The translations under genes were made by a program, and so were the position numbers. From Candidatus Dojkabacteria bacterium (GTDB lineage Bacteria; Patescibacteriota; Dojkabacteria; SC72; JAFGCJ01): a stretch of 9,909 nucleotides of DNA. This document shows, one piece after another, positions 1 through 6,222 of this stretch (positions within the stretch are counted from its first letter, which is position 1; the number at the start of each line of letters is the position of its first letter). The notes under the pieces were generated by a model, which ran no database searches, was not told the DNA's origin, and saw nothing but the letters and a program-made list of their open reading frames with translations. The stretch covers positions 1 to 9,909 of the forward strand of contig JAQVGB010000035.1 of assembly GCA_028696915.1 (NCBI GenBank). The letters are read 5' to 3'.

Positions 1-96
1 CGCAATTTTCTGAAGAACAGGCCCCATGGCAGAATCGGCAAGTAGTGTCCCCATGTGAGCCTCAACTCGATTTCCACCGTTAAAATTGTTTCCCAT
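1..96 (-). CDS. N-terminal fragment of an unrecognised protein, cut by window edge
   Basis: Reading the minus strand from an ATG at 96-94 gives an open frame to the left edge, 32 codons with no stop. An in-frame TAG lies directly upstream of the ATG, so this is the first possible start. The translation begins MGNNFNGGNRVEAHMG and continues LLADSAMGPVLQKIA, a soluble-looking sequence with plausible codon use. A second in-frame Met at residue 15 is an alternative start. There is no clear Shine-Dalgarno sequence. The fragment is too short to assign a family, and a chance open frame cannot be excluded. It is divergent from the sortase gene to its right. Confidence 0.4.
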   Translation of the reverse strand, partial: MGNNFNGGNRVEAHMGTLLADSAMGPVLQKIA

Positions 97-416
97 CTAT
101 TTGGTTGCACTAATAAGTAGCACCACTCATTTCCTGAGATTTTTGGCGATGTTTATAGAAATAAGTACGGCGAGGGGTATTGTATCCCATAGTGGAAGTG
201 TGAGCAAGAAGAGGGAGGCGGTAGCTGTTCAACTTCATTTCCGAACTCTGGCACTCGGGAGATCAACCATTCCATGGATCTTCCGATGAAATGTGGATGC
301 CCATCTCCACATCCCTGCCCACATATGTATAATGAAGAGTTCACGAGGGGTACTGACTCGATGACGCGAGCCGAAGAGAAGACGGCCCCAAACAATCAAA
401 TTCTCAAAACCAGCAC
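97..416. other. Divergent intergenic stretch upstream of the sortase gene
   Basis: About 320 bases separate the left-edge minus-strand start from the sortase start. Short open frames on both strands have no SD, no recognisable sequence and unlikely composition, so I treat them as chance. A good -10-like TATAAT lies at 328-333 on the plus strand, but no convincing -35 hexamer is found 16-18 bases upstream. It could be the sortase promoter, with a leader of roughly 75 bases. Otherwise I see no repeats or RNA structure here. Confidence 0.5.
328..333 (+). promoter_or_regulatory. Possible -10 hexamer for the sortase gene
   Basis: A perfect TATAAT lies about 84 bases upstream of the sortase ATG. 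The expected -35 position (about 305-311) shows no TTGACA-like sequence, so this is a weak call resting on one hexamer. Confidence 0.3.
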
Positions 417-1106
417 ATGCCGCTCAGAAGTAACAAGCCCAGGAGTACCAAAGCAAAAGCGCGCACCATCCTCTCCGGCATCATCAACCTCTACACCGTG
501 ATCGGGGTTATGCTCATCATCCTTGCAACACTCCTGTTCGTCGCACCAATCCTGCCCTACCTCTGGTACCGTCTCAATACCGATGCGACCGAGCAAGAGA
601 TAACGACCATCGAAACCCCGGTCGATCAGACGGACACCACGCCACAACCAGATCCGCACCTTGATCCACCGGCCGAGACCGTTACCTTGCCACCATTTGA
701 CCCTGCATTGCCGACACTAAACACTCTGCTCATCCCGTCAATCGGCGTGGACAGTCCGGTCCACGAAGGCACCGACGCGACGGCGGCACTCGAAAACGGT
801 GTCTGGCGTGCACCAGAGTTCGGGACCCCTGAAGATACAGCCACAATCATCCTCGCCGCACACCGGTTCGGCTATCTATCGTGGACCACGGATTTTCGAA
901 CGAAACGATCGTTTTATAATCTGCCCAAAACCGGAGTGGGGGACCGGGTCGAGATTATCTGGAATCAACGAAAATATATCTACGAGATCTACCGGGCAGA
1001 GGACAGCACCGCGATCGTCGACTACGACGCTGACCTGGTCCTCTACACCTGCCGCATGTTCAACTCGCCGGTGAGAGTATTCAGGTATGCACAGAGGGTG
1101 GAATGA
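417..1106 (+). CDS. Sortase-family transpeptidase, membrane anchored
   Basis: Sortases cleave a C-terminal sorting motif on secreted proteins and join them to a surface acceptor or to each other, acting outside the membrane. This 229-residue protein has a basic N-terminus, one membrane segment at about residues 20-48, a Thr/Pro/Asp-rich linker (55-97) and a sortase domain from about 100 to the end. The domain opens with the typical LLIPSIGVDSPVHEG-type strand. The catalytic His is His149 in AAHRFGY and the catalytic Cys is Cys212 in LYTCR. The assisting Arg is probably Arg220, eight residues after the Cys, with Arg223 as alternative. Length is normal for the family. The sequence does not fix the sortase class, and no LPXTG-type substrate is encoded in the window. 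The ATG has no SD. The stop is TGA. Confidence 0.85.
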   Translation: MPLRSNKPRSTKAKARTILSGIINLYTVIGVMLIILATLLFVAPILPYLWYRLNTDATEQEITTIETPVDQTDTTPQPDPHLDPPAETVTLPPFDPALPTLNTLLIPSIGVDSPVHEGTDATAALENGVWRAPEFGTPEDTATIILAAHRFGYLSWTTDFRTKRSFYNLPKTGVGDRVEIIWNQRKYIYEIYRAEDSTAIVDYDADLVLYTCRMFNSPVRVFRYAQRVE

Positions 1107-1181
1107 GGAGAGAACAGCCCGGATTTACACCCTCCGATTGGACCAATCCCCGTTGTAATCTAAACGTCTTCCCCATTAAAA

Positions 1182-1562
1182 TCATGCAAGATAGCTGATA
1201 TTTTCGTAGTGATCTATACGATCAAGACGACCATCATCCCGGATCTGCACGCAGACGGCATCAATACGTGCCGGTCCGTAGTAGTGGGTCAGATATTGAT
1301 ACAGCTCGGCCATTTCGATCAATTGGTTGATTTTTCCTTTCCCAATTGAGTCTTCCGGCGTCGTTGTCCCATCCCCGAACCGAGTTCGTACTTCCACAAA
1401 CACGAGAACATCGCGATCTTTCATAATCAAATCAATTTCTCCACACGACCGTTCAAAATTGCGCTCAACAAAGGTAAAACCCTTCCGCTCAAGAAACGAC
1501 CTCGCCAATGACTCTCCACGTGTCCCAAGTGGAAGCCCGCTCTTACCCCTATTGGCCATCAT
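1182..1562 (-). CDS. yraN: YraN / UPF0102 family nuclease-fold protein
   Basis: The 126-residue product matches the UPF0102 (YraN) family, small proteins with a restriction-endonuclease-like fold that are often encoded beside comM and dprA; their cellular role is poorly defined. Visible hallmarks are G-x-R-G-E near residue 14, an R-N pair in VERNFERS, GEIDLI (E and D of the PD-(D/E)xK-like core) and FVEVRTR, where the core Lys is Arg, a variant also seen in other members. I start it at the ATG-ATG pair (1562 or 1559), which lies inside the end of comM and overlaps it by 11-14 bases; an upstream extension of 52 residues in the same frame lies wholly inside comM and does not resemble the family. 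It is the last gene of the dprA-comM-yraN unit and is probably translated by coupling, since no strong SD is seen. Confidence 0.88.
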   Translation of the reverse strand: MMANRGKSGLPLGTRGESLARSFLERKGFTFVERNFERSCGEIDLIMKDRDVLVFVEVRTRFGDGTTTPEDSIGKGKINQLIEMAELYQYLTHYYGPARIDAVCVQIRDDGRLDRIDHYENISYLA

Positions 1563-3093
1563 ACCGTCTCGTCCGATACTGGAGTGCTTCCTGCACATGC
1601 GGCCGTTTGACGATAGAAGATCCATCCAGATCAGCAATCGTACGCGCGACTTTTGCAGTATTGAAATATGAGCGGGCAGACAGACAAAACTGCTCAGCAC
1701 CGGACAGCAAGGTGTCACGTGCCTCTGAACTGATCCGTGACAGGCGAAAAACAGACTTACTCGTTATTTCCGCATTCATGTTGATTCTTGTCCCGATATA
1801 CCGCGCTCTCTGCATTTCCCGCGCCTTCCCGACACGATGTGCGATCGAACGCGATGACTCAATCCGTGAACGGTCACGAGCGGCCGAGAGGGCAGCGATT
1901 GGCACCGTATCGACATGCACGTGCATATCGATACGGTCAAGGATCGGGCCGGAGATCTTCCGGCGGTAGCGGTCTATACTAAATGGCGTGCACTGGCATG
2001 TGCGCTGTTTGTCACCTAAAAATCCGCAGGGACAGGGGTTCATCGACGCAACAAGTGTGAAGTCTGCTGGGAATGTCAGCCGGCCTTTACTCCTTGAAAT
2101 GGTCACCATTCCATCTTCCAACGGCTGTCGCAGTGCCTCAATAGATGCCTGCGAAAACTCTGCGAATTCGTCCAGGAATAGAACCCCCCGATGAGCGAGA
2201 CTGATTTCGCCGGGCATTGGTTTGCTTCCGCCCCCGATGAGCCCGACCGTTGATGTCGTATGGTGCGGGGAACGGAATGGGCGGTCGATAATGAGCGACC
2301 CATTCGGAGGAATGTTACCGGTCGCCGAATAAATCTTCGTAACCTCCATTGCCTCACTATCAAGAAGTGGCGGCATGATCCCCGGCAGAGACCGGGCGAT
2401 CATCGTCTTACCTGCGCCCGGAGGACCGGACAGGAGCATGTTGTGACCACCGGCGGCAACGATTTCGGCGGCACGTTTCGCAAACTCATTGCCAATAACA
2501 TCGCCGATATCGAATCCGATCGCCTCGTTGATCCGTTCGATAGACGGCTTCCGCACCAATCGGCGATCACACGGCGCAATGGCCGAGTGGCCTTTGAGAT
2601 GGTCAATAAGCTGGCGGAGCGTTGCGACCGGATACACCTCCATATCCGGCACGGTCAGCGCTTCGTTCGCGCAGGTGTCGGGCACAAACAATTTGCGATA
2701 TCCCGCCTCCTTCGCATAGAGCGCCAGGAGGAACACGCCTCGCGTATGACGCAGTGACCCATCCAGCGACAATTCACCGAAAAAGAGCGAATCACCAGGA
2801 ATCGGGACCGAAAGAATCGAAGACAGGATCGCCGCAGATATTGGAAAATCATAGCATGAGCCCTCTTTCGGTATATCTGCCGGAGCGAGGTTCACCACGA
2901 TATGTTTTCGGGGAAACGACACCCCGGAGTTCACAATCGCAGTAACAACCCGTTGACGAGACTCATCCACCGCTTTGCTGGGCAGTCCGACGATGTGGAA
3001 TTTCGGGAGACCACGACTGAACATATTGACTTCCACTTCGACCTTTATTGTTTCGAGTCCGATATTTGCCGCGGAAAGTACTTTAATGAGCAT
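1549..3093 (-). CDS. comM: ComM / YifB-type AAA+ ATPase (Mg-chelatase-like)
   Basis: ComM is a hexameric AAA+ helicase that promotes branch migration when transforming DNA recombines with the chromosome. The 514-residue product has the usual length and layout. An N-terminal ChlI-like domain spans about 1-170. Walker A GPPGAGKT lies at 223-230, the hallmark RPFRSPHHTTS at 271-281, and Walker B GVLFLDEF at 303-310. A Cys cluster (Cys354, 356, 366, 368), probably metal-binding, precedes GPILDRIDMHV at about 382-392, which carries the arginine-finger-type Arg387. A helical C-terminal Mg-chelatase domain ends the protein. The start at 3093 is fixed by an SD (AGGAAGGAG) six bases upstream and by the family N-terminus MLIKVLSAA; an in-frame extension of 18 residues upstream is not used. 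It overlaps the end of dprA by 11 bases. Confidence 0.95.
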   Translation of the reverse strand: MLIKVLSAANIGLETIKVEVEVNMFSRGLPKFHIVGLPSKAVDESRQRVVTAIVNSGVSFPRKHIVVNLAPADIPKEGSCYDFPISAAILSSILSVPIPGDSLFFGELSLDGSLRHTRGVFLLALYAKEAGYRKLFVPDTCANEALTVPDMEVYPVATLRQLIDHLKGHSAIAPCDRRLVRKPSIERINEAIGFDIGDVIGNEFAKRAAEIVAAGGHNMLLSGPPGAGKTMIARSLPGIMPPLLDSEAMEVTKIYSATGNIPPNGSLIIDRPFRSPHHTTSTVGLIGGGSKPMPGEISLAHRGVLFLDEFAEFSQASIEALRQPLEDGMVTISRSKGRLTFPADFTLVASMNPCPCGFLGDKQRTCQCTPFSIDRYRRKISGPILDRIDMHVHVDTVPIAALSAARDRSRIESSRSIAHRVGKAREMQRARYIGTRINMNAEITSKSVFRLSRISSEARDTLLSGAEQFCLSARSYFNTAKVARTIADLDGSSIVKRPHVQEALQYRTRRYDGQ

Positions 3094-4054
3094 AGAAGAC
3101 TCCTTCCTGTTCGACAATCTCCCCCTGTTCCTGGAGTTGCATGACAACGGTGGATACCGACGATATCGGCCAGCTCAGATGCGATGCTATTTCACTGAGT
3201 GAAAGTGACGATTCTCTCAGAAGCGACAGCACGTGCTGTTGTTCGAGAGAGTGGGGAAGCGCTTCACGAGTGAGCGATCCACCATTTTTCCCAGACCGTC
3301 TATCGTTGAGCAGTCCCTCATGTTCAAACGTTTCCAGGACCTCGTGTGCCGACCCGACCGCTATCGCCCCTGACCGCAGAAGCGCAAGAATTCCCTGACC
3401 GTTGTCCTCAAAAATCGAATTGGGTACGACCAGCAATGGTTTCCCAAACGATCGGGCGTAACCTGCCGTCATCAACGTGCCGCTGTTCTTCGCCGCTTCA
3501 ATGACCAGTAGCGCATCGGACAGTGCGGCAACGATGCGGTTCCGGCGTGGATACGTCCATCGGGCGGTGGGTGTTTTGCCCGGGTACTCGGACAGAATAA
3601 GGCTTCCGGAATCGATAATCTGAGCATACAGGGAGAACTGGTTCGACGGATGTATCCTTCGAATTCCACAGGGTAACACCGCAATTGTTTTGCCCCCGCA
3701 CTCGAGCGTGACTGCATGCGCACATGCATCGACACCGTTCATGAAGCCGGAGACGATGGAAATGCCCGCATCTACGATCTCAGGAATGATTGTTTCAATC
3801 ACCTTTTTCCCGTACGGCGTGATCCGTCTGCTCCCGACAACACCCAGGCATCGTGAGAATATGGTGCTATTGTACGCTCCGCAGTAGTAGAGCGTGGAGG
3901 GTAGCCCGGAAATATCCCGCATTTTGACCGGGAAGTTTTGATCTTTCTTTGACACCGTTCCCTCCACGTTCAAGACAGTATCACAGCCGATGATAAATCC
4001 GCAAAAAACGCCCGTTTTGGTAATAAAATGGTCATGAAGCTCAAACGCATCCAT
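3083..4054 (-). CDS. dprA: DNA-processing protein DprA (Smf)
   Basis: DprA binds single-stranded DNA entering the cell during transformation and loads RecA on it. The 323-residue product has the DprA Rossmann-like core: VGSRR at 73-77, SGFMNGVDACAH at 102-113 (family form SG-x-A-x-GID-x-x-AH), the PRRNRI motif at 169-174, then LLVIEA and SGTLMTA at 182-197. A C-terminal winged-helix domain (about 262-323) follows. The protein is somewhat short because the N-terminal SAM-like domain of longer homologues appears to be missing or very reduced. The ATG at 4054 is the only reasonable start; a GGAG lies just one base away, which is too close to be a normal SD. It heads the operon dprA-comM-yraN. 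No consensus promoter was found in the roughly 100 bases upstream. Confidence 0.94.
   Translation of the reverse strand: MDAFELHDHFITKTGVFCGFIIGCDTVLNVEGTVSKKDQNFPVKMRDISGLPSTLYYCGAYNSTIFSRCLGVVGSRRITPYGKKVIETIIPEIVDAGISIVSGFMNGVDACAHAVTLECGGKTIAVLPCGIRRIHPSNQFSLYAQIIDSGSLILSEYPGKTPTARWTYPRRNRIVAALSDALLVIEAAKNSGTLMTAGYARSFGKPLLVVPNSIFEDNGQGILALLRSGAIAVGSAHEVLETFEHEGLLNDRRSGKNGGSLTREALPHSLEQQHVLSLLRESSLSLSEIASHLSWPISSVSTVVMQLQEQGEIVEQEGVFYAH
3100..3108 (-). promoter_or_regulatory. Ribosome binding site of comM inside dprA
   Basis: AGGAAGGAG on the minus strand lies six bases from the comM ATG and within the last codons of dprA. It decides the comM start at 3093 over an earlier in-frame ATG. 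Confidence 0.8.
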
Positions 4055-4155
4055 ACTCCGTTGTACCTGACCGAAGGAACCGCGCTATCAAGGTTTCACC
4101 TTAATCATCGGAATACAGTGAACACAGGAAAAGTACTTCTATTAACGATTGAGCG

Positions 4156-4461
4156 CTATGTTCGGCGCTTCTTACCGTGGTCCTCCACGTCTTTGATCCT
4201 GGCATCGTGATCCGCAAGCATATTCGTATGCTCTGCCAATAGTACCGCGTGTTCCGCTAGGTTCAGCTTCATTTCCGGCATGATGGATAGATCTATTTCC
4301 TTTCTGAAACCGACGATTGCATCCTTCATTGAGACAATCTGCCGTCTGACATCACTGGTTATCTCCGATTTCACCCGCTCCTCGGATAGCCGTATTTCCA
4401 CTTTGATGATTTCTCGAACACCGTTCCAGATTTTTTTCAGATCCCGATCTGTAAGGGACAT
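4156..4461 (-). CDS. Small coiled-coil protein, paralogue of the 7510-8166 gene
   Basis: I do not recognise a named family. The 101-residue product is highly charged and helical, with no signal peptide or membrane segment. Its N-terminus MSLTDRDLKKI resembles MLSVSDLKKI of the second copy, and this decides the start at 4461 over an upstream in-frame ATG at 4536. Residues 47-86 (from DAIVGFRKEIDL to LADHD) differ at only two positions from the other protein. This region contains three clean heptads, LAEHAVL, LAEHTNM and LADHDAR, so a coiled coil is likely. Both proteins end in KKRRT. The middle (about 12-46) is different from the paralogue and lacks the 21-residue repeats. There is no SD and no clear promoter. 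It follows the same orientation as dprA, about 100 bases upstream of it. Function unknown; an oligomerising or scaffold role is only a guess. Confidence 0.75.
   Translation of the reverse strand: MSLTDRDLKKIWNGVREIIKVEIRLSEERVKSEITSDVRRQIVSMKDAIVGFRKEIDLSIMPEMKLNLAEHAVLLAEHTNMLADHDARIKDVEDHGKKRRT
4214..4325 (-). repeat. Dispersed repeat, copy A (C-terminal cassette)
   Basis: These 112 bases align without gaps to 7568-7679 with four mismatches by my count (108 of 112 identical). Both copies lie in the 3' parts of the two coiled-coil genes in the same orientation, about 3.35 kb apart. Weaker similarity continues to just beyond both stop codons. Confidence 0.9.
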
Positions 4462-4657
4462 GTTGTGAGAAACTGATTTTAATCGAGGGGATCTATTAGA
4501 ATAACCACATACGTATATCCGTGGCCTCTGGGACATATGTTACTCCACATCGGAGGACTTCGAAACCCGATCCACCCTACGGACCCACGAACTAAATTGT
4601 GCTATGGTGATTTCGGCGAGAAATGAGCTCTACCGGGCGAAGATGAGCAGAGAAAGA

Positions 4658-4695
4658 CCCATAACGTTGACCTTCGGGACAATTTACACTATACT
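4658..4695 (+). promoter_or_regulatory. Strong promoter with upstream CCCATA box (P1)
   Basis: TTGACC (4667-4672) and TATACT (4690-4695) are separated by 17 bases, a near-consensus housekeeping promoter. The box CCCATAACG directly abuts the -35 hexamer and recurs at two other promoters in this window. The start point would be near 4702, giving a leader of about 60 bases before the ATG at 4765. Confidence 0.8.
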
Positions 4696-4764
4696 TCGCT
4701 TATATTGTTCTCACCTGCCCGGGCTTATTTACTAATCAATAATAAATTTGATCGGTACGTTTTT

Positions 4765-5307
4765 ATGAGCGCTTTGTGGGATACGATTAAAGAGGGGGCT
4801 ACCCAAGGACTTAGAGTTCAGAACAATGCAGGAGCTCAAGCCGCAGGCATCGTTTGGACCGGACTGACGAACACAGTCGAAGCCGCACTTCAGAATGAGG
4901 AAGTAAGAGGCGCAGCAGTTGAGGCTATAGCTGGTGGAGTTAGAGCAGGAAGAGATTTTGTCGTTGAAAGGATCAGAGGAAATTTCGATCAACTCACCGC
5001 CGATGTCGGAGAAGGTTTAAACGCCGAAAATGTCGGACTTTGGAGTGCCTTGAAGGATCGGGTTGTAGGAGGATCAACGGGTCGAAAAAAGCTTCTGCGA
5101 TTTTGTCTTGCAGGAATGCTCTGGTGCGGATTCACCCTCGGCTCGTATATTGGAGCAGGCGCAGTCCGTGTAACAAGACTCAAGGAGGATGCTAATATTC
5201 AGCAAACAGCCGGCGGAATACGACGTGCGGTCGCTGGTCTTCTCACCCCAAACAGACGTTTTGATCCGGCACGAATTGATCACGCATCAAATCTTGTAAC
5301 CGACTAA
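4765..5307 (+). CDS. Unrecognised protein with one central membrane segment
   Basis: I do not recognise this 180-residue protein. The first about 105 residues are Ala/Gly-rich and helical, with repeated charged positions (for example EEVRGAAVEAIAGGVRAG). A probable membrane segment lies at about 111-134, starting LRFCLAGMLWCGF and flanked by RKK, and a polar tail follows. There is no signal peptide. The ATG at 4765 is preferred to a TTG at 4705, because the promoter at 4667-4695 would put that TTG only a few bases from the transcript start. There is no SD in the A/T-rich leader. Codon use is rich in AGA and A/T-ending codons, unlike the neighbouring sortase, comM and glycosyltransferase genes. 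The next gene starts 25 bases after the stop, so the two probably form one unit. Confidence 0.75.
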   Translation: MSALWDTIKEGATQGLRVQNNAGAQAAGIVWTGLTNTVEAALQNEEVRGAAVEAIAGGVRAGRDFVVERIRGNFDQLTADVGEGLNAENVGLWSALKDRVVGGSTGRKKLLRFCLAGMLWCGFTLGSYIGAGAVRVTRLKEDANIQQTAGGIRRAVAGLLTPNRRFDPARIDHASNLVTD

Positions 5308-5332
5308 GTAAGATAGGGCCCTGCCAGTAGAC

Positions 5333-5797
5333 ATGAGCACAGGAAGTCCATTTCATATCCTCTCTCGTGGTATCTACGCGCTTTTTGATGGCGAACTTAT
5401 TCCCGGAGAGGTTAAACCCTCGGTTCTTCAAACGTTTTCTGAAGGAATATCAGAGATAACAGACATTTCACTTGATTCAGAGGCTCAAAGAAGTGCCACT
5501 GCGTTCAATTCCTTAATGAATAGAATTCGGAACGGAGATAGTGCCGCGTTTGATGAGATTCAGACAATAATTACCGAGCATCTCAAATCACCGGACATGG
5601 AACTTCTGTACGCTGAATACTACTCCCAGATGATCCCGGTTCTCTTCTCAGCAATACCGGAAGAGAAACACGAAGAGGCACACGAAATACTCAGGGGTAT
5701 TGGGATTACAGAGGATCTTGTCGCTCGAGTTCACAAAGCGTATGTGAAAATGATGGAGAGAAAGAGTGGATCCCAGCGCGGGAAAATAAACCCATAG
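5333..5797 (+). CDS. Unrecognised soluble helical protein
   Basis: I do not recognise this 154-residue protein. It has no signal peptide or membrane segment and looks all-helical and acidic in its middle, with a basic end (KMMERKSGSQRGK). The start ATG at 5333 lies 25 bases after the preceding stop and has no SD. It shares that gene's A/T-ending codons and AGA arginines, and no promoter lies between them, so both are likely expressed from the promoter at 4667. Its last codons overlap the next promoter's CCCATA box: the TAG stop is part of CCCATAG. Function unknown; the tight pairing suggests it acts with the upstream membrane protein, which is inference. Confidence 0.7.
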   Translation: MSTGSPFHILSRGIYALFDGELIPGEVKPSVLQTFSEGISEITDISLDSEAQRSATAFNSLMNRIRNGDSAAFDEIQTIITEHLKSPDMELLYAEYYSQMIPVLFSAIPEEKHEEAHEILRGIGITEDLVARVHKAYVKMMERKSGSQRGKINP

Positions 5798-5828
5798 TGT
5801 TGACCTGCGTGCCGATTCTTGCTACAAT
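5791..5828 (+). promoter_or_regulatory. Strong promoter with upstream CCCATA box (P2)
   Basis: TTGACC (5800-5805) and TACAAT (5823-5828) with a 17-base spacer. CCCATAGTG abuts the -35 hexamer. The start point would be near 5835, leaving a leader of about 35 bases without SD before the ATG at 5871. Confidence 0.8.
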
Positions 5829-5870
5829 TCTTCAGTTCAGGTAGAAATTTTAGTTGTAACTCTTTATGCA

Positions 5871-6125
5871 ATGAAGAAACTTATCGCGGTCGTCACTGTC
5901 GCGATGGCGGTAGTTGCCGCACAGGCGGCTCCTGTCATTGCAGCCGGTGGAAGTCCCTATAGTCCTTACGGACCGTATGGGCCTCATGTGCCGGTCCCCA
6001 CTGACTTTGGTGACGCCAACATTATCGTCCTTGCCGGACTTGCGTTCTACGCAGGCGGACTTGGACTGCTCTCGTACTCGAAATTCCTGAAAGCCAAACT
6101 GCTTTCAGTGACGGGGCAGAAATAA
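5871..6125 (+). CDS. Small secreted membrane protein with Pro/Tyr/Gly-rich segment
   Basis: The 84-residue protein begins with a clear signal peptide: MKK, a hydrophobic run to about residue 18, and Ala-rich cleavage sites (after AQA at about 19 or AA at about 25). Residues 26-43 form a Pro/Tyr/Gly-rich stretch with SPYSPYGPYGPH. A membrane segment lies at about 50-68, followed by a short basic tail (KFLKAK). The predicted mature protein is therefore a very short outside segment held by a C-terminal membrane helix. The layout recalls a sortase sorting signal, but no LPXTG-like motif precedes the helix; PVPTD is the nearest sequence. It has its own strong promoter (P2), so it may be highly expressed. 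I know no assigned function; an envelope structural role is inference. Confidence 0.8.
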   Translation: MKKLIAVVTVAMAVVAAQAAPVIAAGGSPYSPYGPYGPHVPVPTDFGDANIIVLAGLAFYAGGLGLLSYSKFLKAKLLSVTGQK

Positions 6126-6140
6126 CGCCCTCCACTATTG

Positions 6141-6200
6141 AGCACATACTGCCCACCATGTGCTTTCATTAAATTCTGCAACTCTTGAGTGCGCAGAATT
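6141..6200 (+). terminator. Two consecutive hairpins between the small membrane protein and glycosyltransferase genes
   Basis: Hairpin one pairs AGCACAT (6141-6147) with ATGTGCT (6158-6164). Hairpin two pairs AATTCTGC (6172-6179) with GCAGAATT (6193-6200), and an inner ACT/AGT pairing extends it. A pyrimidine- and T-rich tract follows at about 6207-6221. They may terminate the transcript from promoter P2 or structure the leader of the glycosyltransferase mRNA. Neither has a GC-rich stem directly followed by a T-run, so the terminator call is tentative. Confidence 0.4.
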
Positions 6201-6222
6201 CATTAAACTTTCTTTTCTTTCG

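Noticed and set aside
153..395. Minus-strand open frame of 80 codons between the edge gene and sortase
   Set aside because: No ATG start, no SD, Pro/Ser/Cys-rich low-credibility sequence and no family resemblance.
1136..1148. Palindrome GATTGGACCAATC between sortase and yraN ends as a terminator
   Set aside because: Only a one-base centre, so it cannot form a usable hairpin, and no T-run follows on either strand.
2260..2757. Long plus-strand open frame inside comM (165 codons)
   Set aside because: Antisense shadow of the well-supported comM gene, which has all family motifs; the frame has no SD or recognisable sequence.
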